Assembly (NCBI GenBank): GCA_016742255.1 | Contig: JACVCB010000009.1 | Coordinates: forward strand, 62,001-126,000 | Direction of reading: 5' to 3' | DNA from: Leptospira sp. | Lineage (GTDB): Bacteria > Spirochaetota > Leptospiria > Leptospirales > Leptospiraceae | Length of the DNA: 64,000 nucleotides | Shown: one piece after another, positions 11,196 to 20,557 of the stretch | Layout of the letters: each line of letters starts with the position of its first letter | Position numbering within the stretch: position 1 is the first letter of the stretch | Made by a program: the position numbers and the translations under genes | Notes under the pieces: model-generated | The model's input: only the letters and a program-made list of their open reading frames with translations | The model's database searches: none | What the model was told of the DNA's origin: nothing

Positions 11196-14020
11196 TGAAA
11201 CAATTTTTACTCATCATCTTTGGGTTCGTAGTTTCTTGTTCTTCACAGAACCAATCTCCATTTTATTTTTATGATGATTCTTTAGGAGAGATTCCGGAAT
11301 TATTTTTTGAATATGGAACGAAGGATTCTTCACTCAATTTGCCAGATTCAAATGAAATATTCCATTATGAAAATGGGATATTTTGTGTTTATTCCATTCC
11401 TGTATCATTATACAAACTAGAATTAGGTGCAAAATTCAGAATTTGTTCCAAACTGGATGAAGAGAGTTCCAAACGTTGGAAAACAGGGTTTTCTCTCTTA
11501 AAAAATCAAACATCGGAATATCCAACATTTTTAGAATCCAGAAAGGGTTGGAATCTCTCCTTCACGACATTTGGGAAATGGAAAGAGAAACGAAAGGAGA
11601 TTATACCTATTCTAGAGTGGAAGGAACAAGTGTTCTCAACAGGCCTTGTGACATACCAAAGTTTTGCAATCCCTCATCCTATTTTTTTGCAAAAATCAAA
11701 TACAGAGTGTGAGGTTGTTTACCGTTCGTATTCTCTCCCTGTTTCAGAAAACCAAACCCCTACGATTGTATTCGAAATTCCATGCCCTCATGTGGAGAAG
11801 ATTATCGATTTGGTCTTAAGCCAGAACCAAACTTGGATTTCCAGTTGTGAGATTGATTCACCTAACATCTCTGAGATCTTCCGTCATTCAGAATCTGATT
11901 ATGTGCGTTATTTAGAATGGGAGAACACAAAAGACAAGGTCATTTGTCCTTATGCGGAAACAATCGAGAGGGAAAAGGATGGAGTCACAATCACATTCCA
12001 ATCGGAAGACTTTCGAAAACGTAGCCGTGTGATGTTACCACACGGAATTTTACTTTTTTCCGACCATCCAAAATTCCAAGGAATCAACATTCCCAAACAA
12101 TTTTTATCACAACTGGGAACAAAGGAAACCATCCGATTTGGGGAATCGATTTTGTATGATACCTCGTTTGATTTCAAGCAAGGTGGGGAATATTTTGCAA
12201 AACAGTGGAGAACCACTTCTTGTCGTGACCAAAAAAAACTATGGGAAAGTGAAACATCCTTTTGTGGGAATCCTGGTTTACCTAACAACCTAGAACAAAA
12301 TATGGAACCAAATACAATCCCTCAGTGTATTCCAAGTCAAATCCAACTCACTGAATTTTATCCCGGAAATGATTCTGATCCAAACTTCCCTTTCCCTGCT
12401 TATTTTGAATTTCGAAATGAAGGAAGTTCTTGTGATTTATCCTCTTTGAATTGGATTTTGAACGGAGATGTTTATCCATTTTCAGCGAAAGAAGAAGTTC
12501 TAAAACAAAATGGAATCTTCTTAATCACTAAGGAACGTTGGTTAGGTTGGAATCTATTAGAAAGAGAAAAACCATTTTATATCCCCAAACAAGTGTTCCA
12601 AGTCCCTCCCTTTTTCATCCAAAATCGAAAAACAGAGGAGAGTTTTTCCTTCCAGTTTGATCCAAATCGTTTTCATTTGCTCCGGAAAGGAAACCAAAAT
12701 CGTTTTTCCATCCTTGTCCAAGAGAAAGAATACCCTCATCCCCGAATGATGAGTGATCCAAGATTACTCAGTTATGGATTTCAGCTTAGCCCCGGTATAC
12801 ACGAAACAAACCAAATCAAACTAATAGGCAGTTCCCTTCTAGAATTTGCACAAAATCCATATCCATTTCTTGACTTTGGATTTTCAGAAGGCGAAGAGGG
12901 GGTTGGTTCCTTTCAGTCGAGTGAAAAGAAAGACTATTTCTATTGGAAACAGAGTGGCAGAAAAATGGAAACGTTTGGATACGAACTAAACCTATGTAAC
13001 GGTGAAAATATTTACCACTTACCTTCTGGTTTTTTTGGCGAATCGTTTAAATCTTTGATGTATACCAATAAGGACACATCTAACAGTGATTTGTTAGTCT
13101 GGAATGAAACTATTTTAAAAGAAAAATCATACGATGGTTCTCGTTCCCTTCAACCCGAAATAGCACCCATTCTTTTTTCATCTTCAATGGTAAGTTCGAT
13201 TCCTTGTCCAGGATTGTGGAGGAGTCCAGGTGTCGAAAAAACTTCCAGTTTGGAAATTGTAAAATTAAAAGACCAAGCAGGTTACCAAACAAATTCACCG
13301 TTAGGAAACGTTGGTTCTATTTTTTTTGGAAACCAAAGACAGAAATCGGCAATCTCTGTGATACTATTCTCAAACTTACAGTTTCACTTAGATGTAACGA
13401 ATGTTCTTTTTGCTCACCCTGAAGAACAATTGTATTCCTATTTCACACAACCTAATCTGATCAAACCTGTTGGATTTTTGGAGAAAAAAGGACCGATTCA
13501 AATTGAAGCTGTTTATCCGAATCCTTTTCTTTCACAGAATGAATGGGTCTATGTATGCAATCGTTCTGGAAACTCAGAAGATTTAAGTTTATATCTCATT
13601 GAGGATGAAACATCAACAGACGATTTGGTTTCTTTCCAATCCCGGTTCCCCAATGGAACACCAACTGGTAAAAATGGAAAAGGATTTATCACAAACGATA
13701 CCGTGTTACCACCTTCCAGTTGTGCCTGGATTGTCGATCCTGATGGCAAAGATTGGTACTTACCGATCTTTCATTCCGAAACAGATCGATTGGTTACAGT
13801 TGTCACAACACAGACCATCGGAAATGGAATCTCATCTGGCGAATTTCTACAACTGAGAAAAAAGAATAGTGGGGTATCCATCCTCATTTCTTCCTTCGGG
13901 CACAAGGAAAGTCCATCAAACTTTCGTAAAACGGTGAGTACAGGAGAATACCTTTGGTTAAAAACGAATGCAGATGGGACATCTCCAGATGACTTTGAAG
14001 TTTACCGTGAGGAAAATTGA
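11195..14020 (+). CDS. Large hypothetical lipoprotein, possible lamin-tail-like domains
   Basis: A 941-residue exported protein with a lipoprotein signal (LLIIFGFVVSCSS, lipidated Cys near residue 15). It starts at a GTG seven bases after GGAG. I recognise no full-length family. Two stretches, about residues 385-460 (beginning IQLTEFYPGN) and about 768-860 (beginning IQIEAVYPNP), resemble the opening of lamin-tail domains (a hydrophobic strand, then YPNP and WVYVCN-like elements). That call is tentative. It is the first gene of a three-gene operon: its TGA overlaps the next gene's TTG start as TTGA. Surface or periplasmic location is inferred from the signal. Confidence 0.8.
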   Translation: MKQFLLIIFGFVVSCSSQNQSPFYFYDDSLGEIPELFFEYGTKDSSLNLPDSNEIFHYENGIFCVYSIPVSLYKLELGAKFRICSKLDEESSKRWKTGFSLLKNQTSEYPTFLESRKGWNLSFTTFGKWKEKRKEIIPILEWKEQVFSTGLVTYQSFAIPHPIFLQKSNTECEVVYRSYSLPVSENQTPTIVFEIPCPHVEKIIDLVLSQNQTWISSCEIDSPNISEIFRHSESDYVRYLEWENTKDKVICPYAETIEREKDGVTITFQSEDFRKRSRVMLPHGILLFSDHPKFQGINIPKQFLSQLGTKETIRFGESILYDTSFDFKQGGEYFAKQWRTTSCRDQKKLWESETSFCGNPGLPNNLEQNMEPNTIPQCIPSQIQLTEFYPGNDSDPNFPFPAYFEFRNEGSSCDLSSLNWILNGDVYPFSAKEEVLKQNGIFLITKERWLGWNLLEREKPFYIPKQVFQVPPFFIQNRKTEESFSFQFDPNRFHLLRKGNQNRFSILVQEKEYPHPRMMSDPRLLSYGFQLSPGIHETNQIKLIGSSLLEFAQNPYPFLDFGFSEGEEGVGSFQSSEKKDYFYWKQSGRKMETFGYELNLCNGENIYHLPSGFFGESFKSLMYTNKDTSNSDLLVWNETILKEKSYDGSRSLQPEIAPILFSSSMVSSIPCPGLWRSPGVEKTSSLEIVKLKDQAGYQTNSPLGNVGSIFFGNQRQKSAISVILFSNLQFHLDVTNVLFAHPEEQLYSYFTQPNLIKPVGFLEKKGPIQIEAVYPNPFLSQNEWVYVCNRSGNSEDLSLYLIEDETSTDDLVSFQSRFPNGTPTGKNGKGFITNDTVLPPSSCAWIVDPDGKDWYLPIFHSETDRLVTVVTTQTIGNGISSGEFLQLRKKNSGVSILISSFGHKESPSNFRKTVSTGEYLWLKTNADGTSPDDFEVYREEN

Positions 14021-15453
14021 AACCGTTTCCTTGTTTAATGCGAGTTATACTCTATTTTCTTGTTTTGACTTCTATTCCTTTGACAAGAGTGTATGGAGTT
14101 GGCCTTGAGTTTGGTATATATGGATACGAATTATTTTTAAAAGAAAAACAAATACCCAAACCTTTAGAAGTTCCCAATTGGGATTTTCAAAACCAAAGAT
14201 GGGATCATGTATTTCGTAACAATGCTTATTTGAATCGAACCTCGGGAGAGTCTGGTTTTGTTGGCTTAAAGGATAAAAACAATCGAAACCAAATCCATTG
14301 GGACCTGGATGCCAAGCTCACTACAGGACCAGATACTGGATTACGAAATTATTACTTAGGAAAAAATCATTTCCTAGGTTACCAATCCAAATTGTTTTTT
14401 TTAGGTGTGGGCCGACGAGAACACTTGTTTTCACCTAAAAGTTTTTCCACTCAATATGATGGAAGCGAAGGTTTATTCCTAGAAATAAAACCTGAAACAA
14501 ATCTTACGTTTCAATTTATGATTTGGGATTTTTATTCTGGATCGCTACTCCTCTCGAAGGACCAATTTCATGGTTTACTCCGTAATGAGAGTTCATCAGA
14601 ATTTCTAACACCCGAAAAAAAGAATGATGGGTTTAGCCGTTCTCACCATAGAAGGCATAGTTTTGGAATCCATTATGGAGAATCTAATTCTTTACGACTT
14701 GGTGTTCACTACTTGGAACTAGGAAGTTTTGGGCCTAATACAAAAGACCATCCAAGTGAAACAAAGAAGAATTCTGCAGATGGGGATTCTCTCTTTTCTG
14801 GCAATTTTGGATTTGGAATACAATTTGAAACCTTATCCTTTGCGTTTGATTTTTTGTGGTGTAAGGGGAGTGACAGGACTCGTTCCCAAATTGCCGAGAA
14901 ACCAGGAACCATTCCAATTGCGGGTGAGGCAATTCAAGTTGGAGCTGAATTTCGGTTAGGTGGATTTACAGTCAGAAGTTCTCATTTTCTCTCCGATACA
15001 GCAGAAACAAATCAAAACCATCAAATTGTAAAAGAGGGTTATGTATCGATGGGAACACACCCGAGTCAAACTCCCTATTTATCCCAGATCTTTCGAATTT
15101 TTCCATCGGCGGCCATCACTGAATCTGGGTATGAAAAAAACTTTGCCCTGATCGAAGGAAGAGCATTCGGGTATTTAACAGAATTGGTAATTTCTTACCA
15201 ATACCAACAAGTCATTGTTAAGTTAATTGGAAATTATTTTGTGCCTTACCACGAGAATGGATTGTTGGATGGTCGGATCCATTTCCAAAAAAGACAATTT
15301 GAGAAATTTTTTGTGGCAGAAGGAATGTTGGAAGTGGTACTGAAAGATGAGGAAGGTTTTGAATTAGGAGTTGGGCTCTCTCAGTTGTATTTACCCGAAT
15401 CCATGGGTATCAGTTCTAATTTTGGTTATGTCTATGGAAGGTACCAAATTTGA
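14017..15453 (+). CDS. Probable outer-membrane beta-barrel protein
   Basis: A 478-residue exported protein. The TTG at 14017 is chosen because GAGGAAAA lies just upstream and it overlaps the preceding stop (TTGA); an ATG at 14038 is an alternative. After a signal peptide (ILYFLVLTSIPLTRVYG) the chain alternates short polar turns with amphipathic strands rich in Tyr, Phe and Gly, and it ends in YGYVYGRYQI-like aromatic residues (true C-terminus FGYVYGRYQI). That pattern is typical of porin-like barrels. I cannot name the family. Between two lipoprotein genes it probably forms the membrane component of a joint envelope system. Confidence 0.7.
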   Translation: MKPFPCLMRVILYFLVLTSIPLTRVYGVGLEFGIYGYELFLKEKQIPKPLEVPNWDFQNQRWDHVFRNNAYLNRTSGESGFVGLKDKNNRNQIHWDLDAKLTTGPDTGLRNYYLGKNHFLGYQSKLFFLGVGRREHLFSPKSFSTQYDGSEGLFLEIKPETNLTFQFMIWDFYSGSLLLSKDQFHGLLRNESSSEFLTPEKKNDGFSRSHHRRHSFGIHYGESNSLRLGVHYLELGSFGPNTKDHPSETKKNSADGDSLFSGNFGFGIQFETLSFAFDFLWCKGSDRTRSQIAEKPGTIPIAGEAIQVGAEFRLGGFTVRSSHFLSDTAETNQNHQIVKEGYVSMGTHPSQTPYLSQIFRIFPSAAITESGYEKNFALIEGRAFGYLTELVISYQYQQVIVKLIGNYFVPYHENGLLDGRIHFQKRQFEKFFVAEGMLEVVLKDEEGFELGVGLSQLYLPESMGISSNFGYVYGRYQI

Positions 15454-17087
15454 AAACGGGAAGAGATTTAAAGTTTGTTCCTTTCATTTCAGTTCTGTGT
15501 GTATGGTTTGTTTTGAATTGCCATCCGTCAAAATCAAAACTAGATTTATCTGCATTCTTATTTCCAAGTCCACTGAGTGAAATTTATTTCTCTTATCCCG
15601 GTCGGAATGTTTCAAAAGAAAAAAAGAGAAATGTAAGAGACGTGATCCTTTCAGAAATTCAAAAGTCGAAGGAATCAATTCGTATGTATTTATATTCGAT
15701 TGATGACTATGAAATCATCTCAGCCCTGTATGCCAAAAAAAGAGCAGGAGTGAATATCCAAATTTATGGCGACAAAGACGAGGATTATAGGGAGTTAGAA
15801 TCTTTTGGATTCCAAGTACAACGTTGGGAAGGTTCAGGGATTCACCATACAAAGATAATCTTATTCGATCGAAATAGAATGTTCCTGGGAACGGGAAATT
15901 TTACCTCGCATGGATTGGAGACAGATCATAATGTATATTGGACCCAAAATCTGAAACTTCCAGAATACGATGCACTTGTCACCACGTTGGAAGGTAAAAA
16001 TCCTCTGGGAACTGTAAAAGTAGGAGACTTAGTGTACATATTTGCACCTGACGCAGGGTTTGAAATCCAAACACAGATCCTTGAAGCAATTGATTTGGCA
16101 AAAGAATCCATCCAATATTTGATTTACTCACATTACGATCCAGTCATTAGTTTAAAGTTACTCGAGGCATCAAAACGAGGGGTTCGGGTAGAAGGAATTT
16201 ATAACTCACCAACACAAACAAATCCAGAGGCAATTTATCTAAGCAAACAATTGTCTTTTCCATCCCAAATTTGGGAAGATGGAAATGTCGATTTTGTGTA
16301 TGAAGAGAATACATACAAAGGCGGACTCTTACACCATAAAACAATGGTGATAGACAAAAGGGACGTTTATGTTGGGTCCTATAATTATTCTGTATCAGCA
16401 AGGGATAAGAACAAAGAAGTATTTGTCAAAATGAGTCACCCACTCATCACGAAAGAATTTTTACACGAATGGAAACGGATCGAAACAAATGCAATCCCAC
16501 TCTCACCGACCAATCTTTCTCTCGATACAATTGATACATTGGAGTTACATTCTTTTAAGATAAAACGATTTTATAATCCTTTGTACGAAACAAATTTGTT
16601 TTTCCAGGAAACAGGTAGTTTTGATTCTAACTCGAATGCCGTAGCAAAACCTTACCAACAATCGTTAAGTTTCGCTGGAATTCCTAAAAATAATTTTTTG
16701 GAAAAGGAATGGGAAAGGTTTGAATGGGAAACGATCGAACCAGATCCTATTTGGGAAATGAGTGAAGGAACGGATATAACCTTACATTTACAAAATTACT
16801 TTCTTGGAACACGAGTGAGTCTTTCCAATGGAGAAAAAATCCAATCCATTTCCCTTTGGGACGGAAATCATCCGAAAGAATTGATTCCAATCGATCCTAA
16901 CTCCATTGCAGTGGGAAGATCAAACTTTAGGTTGGGTAAAAATCTTTGGATGTGGGTTCATACAGAAAAACAAACTATATCCTTTTGCCATACCAAACTA
17001 AAAAACGCCATTCCAAGATGGATGGTATTTTTGTTAAACCGTTTGCAGGTTAAACAGAATCAATCTTTGGTATGTTCTAATGACTAG
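15450..17087 (+). CDS. Phospholipase D-fold lipoprotein (two HKD motifs)
   Basis: A 545-residue lipoprotein (VLNCHPS, lipidated Cys24) of the phospholipase D/nuclease superfamily. Both HxKx4D motifs are intact: H133, K135, D140 in HHTKIILFD, followed by GTGNFTS; and H295, K297, D302 in HHKTMVID, followed by GSYNYS. Two intact motifs in one chain predict an active phosphodiesterase acting on phospholipid or nucleic acid outside the cytoplasm. The C-terminal 170 residues are of unknown type. The TTG start overlaps the previous stop as TTGA and has GGAAGG nine bases upstream. Its stop is directly abutted by a convergent small gene at 17088. Confidence 0.9.
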   Translation: MKTGRDLKFVPFISVLCVWFVLNCHPSKSKLDLSAFLFPSPLSEIYFSYPGRNVSKEKKRNVRDVILSEIQKSKESIRMYLYSIDDYEIISALYAKKRAGVNIQIYGDKDEDYRELESFGFQVQRWEGSGIHHTKIILFDRNRMFLGTGNFTSHGLETDHNVYWTQNLKLPEYDALVTTLEGKNPLGTVKVGDLVYIFAPDAGFEIQTQILEAIDLAKESIQYLIYSHYDPVISLKLLEASKRGVRVEGIYNSPTQTNPEAIYLSKQLSFPSQIWEDGNVDFVYEENTYKGGLLHHKTMVIDKRDVYVGSYNYSVSARDKNKEVFVKMSHPLITKEFLHEWKRIETNAIPLSPTNLSLDTIDTLELHSFKIKRFYNPLYETNLFFQETGSFDSNSNAVAKPYQQSLSFAGIPKNNFLEKEWERFEWETIEPDPIWEMSEGTDITLHLQNYFLGTRVSLSNGEKIQSISLWDGNHPKELIPIDPNSIAVGRSNFRLGKNLWMWVHTEKQTISFCHTKLKNAIPRWMVFLLNRLQVKQNQSLVCSND

Positions 17088-17273
17088 TCATTCCATTTTA
17101 TCTTCAATGATAGGAACTAAAATTTTGGCGATATCTTCTTGTAATTTCATGTAGTTATTGATTCCTAAATGTGTGATTTGTTTGTTCACATCATTTAACA
17201 TCGTTTGTATGAGAAGGATTAGAGTGTGTTTTTTATCTTCGGGAAGTTTTGAATCATGGATCAAATCGGACAT
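17088..17273 (-). CDS. Small hypothetical protein (61 aa)
   Basis: A 61-residue, largely helical, soluble protein of mixed charge with no cysteine or recognised motif. The ATG has GGA six bases upstream. Its stop lies directly against the stop of the convergent phospholipase-D-fold gene, and its start is 44 bases downstream of the MFS transporter stop. It could be the last gene of the MFS transcript. A real gene is likely but not certain at this length. Confidence 0.5.
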   Translation of the reverse strand: MSDLIHDSKLPEDKKHTLILLIQTMLNDVNKQITHLGINNYMKLQEDIAKILVPIIEDKME

Positions 17274-17316
17274 GGCTTGTCCAATTTGTCATGGAAATGA
17301 GAATTTCCAAGCATTT

Positions 17317-18558
17317 TTAAACCCAGTTTTTTAGCTCCAGTTCTTTTAGTTTGGGTGCCATCCGATACGTAAACATCACAATGAGTACTGTCATCGTGGC
17401 TCCAAACACAACGGAACCAACTGTCCCTAAAAATTTAGCAGAAATACCAGATTCAAAGGCACCAATTTCATTGGAGGAACCAATAAACACTTTATTGATA
17501 GCACTCACTCTCCCGCGCATATCTTCTGGAGTCATCGTTTGCATGATGGTCGAACGGACTACGACGGAAACACTATCAAATACACCTGACAAAAATAAAG
17601 CAAATAGGGAGAGATAAAAGGAGTGGGATAAACCAAATACCAACATACAGATCCCGAATCCAAACACACAAGAGAGTAAAACTTTTCCCGATTTTTCAAG
17701 TGGTGGTTTGTAAGTTAGGTAGTAGGCCATAATCAACGCACCAAAAGAAGGTGCTGCACGCAAATACCCAAGTCCTTCCGAACCAACGAATAAAATATCT
17801 TTTGCAAAAACGGGAAGTAAGGCAACGGCTCCGCCAAATAAAACAGCAAACATATCGAGTGCCATGGCACCTAACATGATTTCATTTTTTAAAACAAATT
17901 TTAAACCTTTGAGTAGGCTATCTTTTAGTGGTTCTTTGACTTTTGATTCTGGTAAACTACGTTTTTTAATCCAAAAGAATAACAAGAAGGGTAATCCAAT
18001 ACAAATGGAATCTAGTCCATAAGCCCAGTGGATTCCAAAACTCCCATACACAATTCCACCAAGAGCAGGGCCAATCACAGCACCAGCCTGGAAAGATGTT
18101 CCCATCCAAGCAGCTGAATGAGGGTAATGTTCTCTTGGTACAAGTTGGGTAACAAAACTAAATATAGCAGGGGAGATAAACCCTCGAGCAATTCCAGAAA
18201 CCAAGATCACTAAAAATATCGGATAGGCTTTATAAGTTTCCAAGAGATAAAACAAAGGACCCGTAAATGCAAATAAGGTAAGGGAACAAACGAGTAAAAA
18301 AAACAAACAAACAACAATTATATTTCTTCGATCCCTAAGGTCTGCTAGGTGGCCCGCATAAAGAGAGACAAGGATGGAGGGAATGGCTTCAAATAATCCA
18401 ACAAGACCAAGATCCAAAACACTCCCTGTGAGTTCATAAACCTGCCAACCAACAATTGTTGCTTGGATATTGATCGCAAGGACCATAAAAAACCTTGCGA
18501 CAATAAAAAACCGAAAGTCTTTATGTTGGAAAATGGCTAAAGAAAGATTTTTTTTCAT
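17317..18558 (-). CDS. Major facilitator superfamily transporter (EntS-like exporter)
   Basis: A 413-residue inner-membrane protein with about 12 hydrophobic segments. The MFS signature between helices 2 and 3 is visible as GHLADLRDRRNIIV, and a second, inverted-half version appears as TPEDMRGRVSAINK. The N-terminus (FRFFIVARFFMVLAINIQATIVGWQVYEL, two adjoining segments) is typical of the MFS_3/EntS exporter group. The substrate cannot be read from the sequence. The neighbours are a small protein gene downstream and an OmpL47-repeat gene upstream on the same strand. Confidence 0.88.
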   Translation of the reverse strand: MKKNLSLAIFQHKDFRFFIVARFFMVLAINIQATIVGWQVYELTGSVLDLGLVGLFEAIPSILVSLYAGHLADLRDRRNIIVVCLFFLLVCSLTLFAFTGPLFYLLETYKAYPIFLVILVSGIARGFISPAIFSFVTQLVPREHYPHSAAWMGTSFQAGAVIGPALGGIVYGSFGIHWAYGLDSICIGLPFLLFFWIKKRSLPESKVKEPLKDSLLKGLKFVLKNEIMLGAMALDMFAVLFGGAVALLPVFAKDILFVGSEGLGYLRAAPSFGALIMAYYLTYKPPLEKSGKVLLSCVFGFGICMLVFGLSHSFYLSLFALFLSGVFDSVSVVVRSTIMQTMTPEDMRGRVSAINKVFIGSSNEIGAFESGISAKFLGTVGSVVFGATMTVLIVMFTYRMAPKLKELELKNWV

Positions 18559-18619
18559 CTCTATTCAGCCAATGTTTTCCTACAAAATCAGGGTGCAATT
18601 CACAAATTGTGGACTAGGA

Positions 18620-19603
18620 TTAATTCGATTCACTTCCCAATTGGAAATTTAAAGTTTTTACAGGTTCTTCATTTCCTACATGGTCCACTGCATAATAAAA
18701 CAATTGGAAGGAACCTTTACATTCCGATTTTAAACCCAATACAGAAATATCCGTTGAAAAGGATTTAAATTCAGATTGGGGTCCTGATTGACAGGTGACC
18801 GAATACAGAATATCTTTGACTCCACTTCGATTGTCTTTCGCTACCACTCGGATTGCAGAAGTGGGGAAAAAAAAGTTCGTTTTCCTTTTTCCTTTGGACA
18901 TTCTACCCATCCACTCTACATTCGAAGTTGGTGGAATCGTATCGGGAATAAAATCTACAATTTGTATAGGTTCTTTGTTTCCCGCCATGTCCACAGAGAA
19001 GTAATATAATTTATATTCTCCTTCTTCTGTAAAAGGAATCGAAGCTAAGGACTTGGCAGAATTCCATTGACCATCATTCACTCGGTAACGAACTTCTGCA
19101 ATTCCCGATGCATCATCAGTAGGTGATACATAAATATGGTCTTTAGTTAAATACCGAGTCCCAACTTCCTTCTCTTTAACAATCACAAAACTATCATTGG
19201 AGATTACCGAGACTTGTTTTTTCGGAATTGGTTTTGGTTCAAAAGTTTTTTTGGTTACAAATTCTCTTGGAACAGACAAAGGAGAACCAGGGTCCACATT
19301 CGTAGAGAATACTTGGGTCCAAAATCCTTTTGCTCCATATTCACCTAACCTACGAACACGAAAGTATTCGAAGTCATCTTTCGGAGTCACAGTGATTCGG
19401 TTCCCTTTGAACTGAATCACCTCTGGTGGTTTGGGCGCAATCGATGCTTCCGTTTCACTTGGTTTTTCTTGCCAAAGTTCCAATTCAAAATTGGCATCGA
19501 CTTCCGCATCGATCAGGATTCTTAATTCCCTTTTTGGTTTGGAATCTAAGGAACTAAAAATCAGTAATAATAAACTGAGGACTAAAGTTAATTTTTGTTT
19601 CAT
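18620..19603 (-). CDS. Exported protein with OmpL47-type repeats
   Basis: A 327-residue exported protein with an N-terminal signal peptide (LVLSLLLLIFSSLDS). From about residue 150 there are two Ig-like repeats of the OmpL47 type. The first carries DDASGIAEVRYRVNDGQW and YKLYYFSVDMAGNKEP; the second carries DNRSGVKDILYSV and FQLFYYAVDHVGNEEP. Known Leptospira proteins with these repeats are surface or periplasmic. The gene starts eight bases after the LysM-FecR gene with AGAAGGG upstream, so the two form a pair and probably act together at the cell surface. Confidence 0.82.
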   Translation of the reverse strand: MKQKLTLVLSLLLLIFSSLDSKPKRELRILIDAEVDANFELELWQEKPSETEASIAPKPPEVIQFKGNRITVTPKDDFEYFRVRRLGEYGAKGFWTQVFSTNVDPGSPLSVPREFVTKKTFEPKPIPKKQVSVISNDSFVIVKEKEVGTRYLTKDHIYVSPTDDASGIAEVRYRVNDGQWNSAKSLASIPFTEEGEYKLYYFSVDMAGNKEPIQIVDFIPDTIPPTSNVEWMGRMSKGKRKTNFFFPTSAIRVVAKDNRSGVKDILYSVTCQSGPQSEFKSFSTDISVLGLKSECKGSFQLFYYAVDHVGNEEPVKTLNFQLGSESN

Positions 19604-19610
19604 ATCCCTT

Positions 19611-20399
19611 CTATTCTTCTTTGATACGAGGTGCTTCTGGAATTTTATAAGGTTGTACAGGTGACTTTCCTTTTTCGACGAAGGTTGCCATTCCTTGTGT
19701 GAGTTCTACTGTTTTCCCTTGAGCATTTACATCCACAACACCTTCAAAACAAGAGATCGTGGAACTTAATTTTTCAACGAGTTCTACACGAAACTCAGTC
19801 CCTCTCACACCGGCAGTTGAAGAAGGGCTAACAATATTGAATTTATGATTGGCAGTTGGTGGATCACTCTTAGTCACTTTTGCATCGAGGCTTCCTTTAA
19901 AGAGAGCCACTGTAACAGGACCACCTTTTTTCTCTTCACCTCTCACTTCAAAATGGCTATTGTTTAAGATGCGAACCATTCCTACTTGGTTGATGTGGAT
20001 GTCCGTTTTTCCTTTTCCATTGGTGCGGATTTGGTCATTCGGATGTAATTCTTGTCCAAGTTTGAGAGGAGCCCAAGGTCCTTTTCCGGCAGTTCCATTC
20101 CATTCCACTTGTCCCATCACAAATTCCGTCACACCTACAACTGCCTTTCTTAAAAAAACAGGCACCACAAGAGAAAGACCTGGTTTGATCAAATCAGGAT
20201 TTGGGATTTTATTGTATTTCAGAAGTTCTGGCCAACGTTTCGGATCGGAGAGGTGGCGTTCCGAAATGAGAGAAAGAGTTTCTCCCTTTTGGACGGTGAT
20301 GGTAATGGGTTCCAATGCCGCTTCTGGTTCTGCCATCACTGGGAATTGGCATAACATTATGATAAGTACTAGGATAGTGTGTACGATGGACTTTCTCAT
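19611..20399 (-). CDS. Exported LysM and FecR domain protein
   Basis: After a signal peptide (TILVLIIMLCQFPVMA) there is a LysM domain (about residues 32-82, ITVQKGETLSLISERHLSDP and IKPGLSLVVP), which binds peptidoglycan. A FecR-type beta domain (about 110-235, GKGKTDIHINQVGMVRIL and SSTAGVRGTEFRVEL) follows. In this form FecR acts as an envelope structural module rather than the iron-citrate regulator, because there is no cytoplasmic part. The ATG at 20399 fits the GAGAG spacing better than the ATG at 20405. It is the first gene of a pair with the OmpL47-repeat gene. Confidence 0.85.
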   Translation of the reverse strand: MRKSIVHTILVLIIMLCQFPVMAEPEAALEPITITVQKGETLSLISERHLSDPKRWPELLKYNKIPNPDLIKPGLSLVVPVFLRKAVVGVTEFVMGQVEWNGTAGKGPWAPLKLGQELHPNDQIRTNGKGKTDIHINQVGMVRILNNSHFEVRGEEKKGGPVTVALFKGSLDAKVTKSDPPTANHKFNIVSPSSTAGVRGTEFRVELVEKLSSTISCFEGVVDVNAQGKTVELTQGMATFVEKGKSPVQPYKIPEAPRIKEE

Positions 20400-20557
20400 A
20401 TACATACTCTCTCAAACTTCTGTTTAAATTTCCAGCGATTTCGTAAATCTTGGGGATTTTTCTAAACGAAGTTTTCCATCAAAGCATTCGAATGATCTAA
20501 AGAATCGAACCATAATTTCCGAATCCAATGAAAATGTATCCTTATCAAAGTTAGTTT

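Noticed and set aside
20485..20494. Perfect palindrome CATTCGAATG upstream of the LysM-FecR gene
   Set aside because: Ten bases alone are too short for an operator call, and no second copy was seen nearby.
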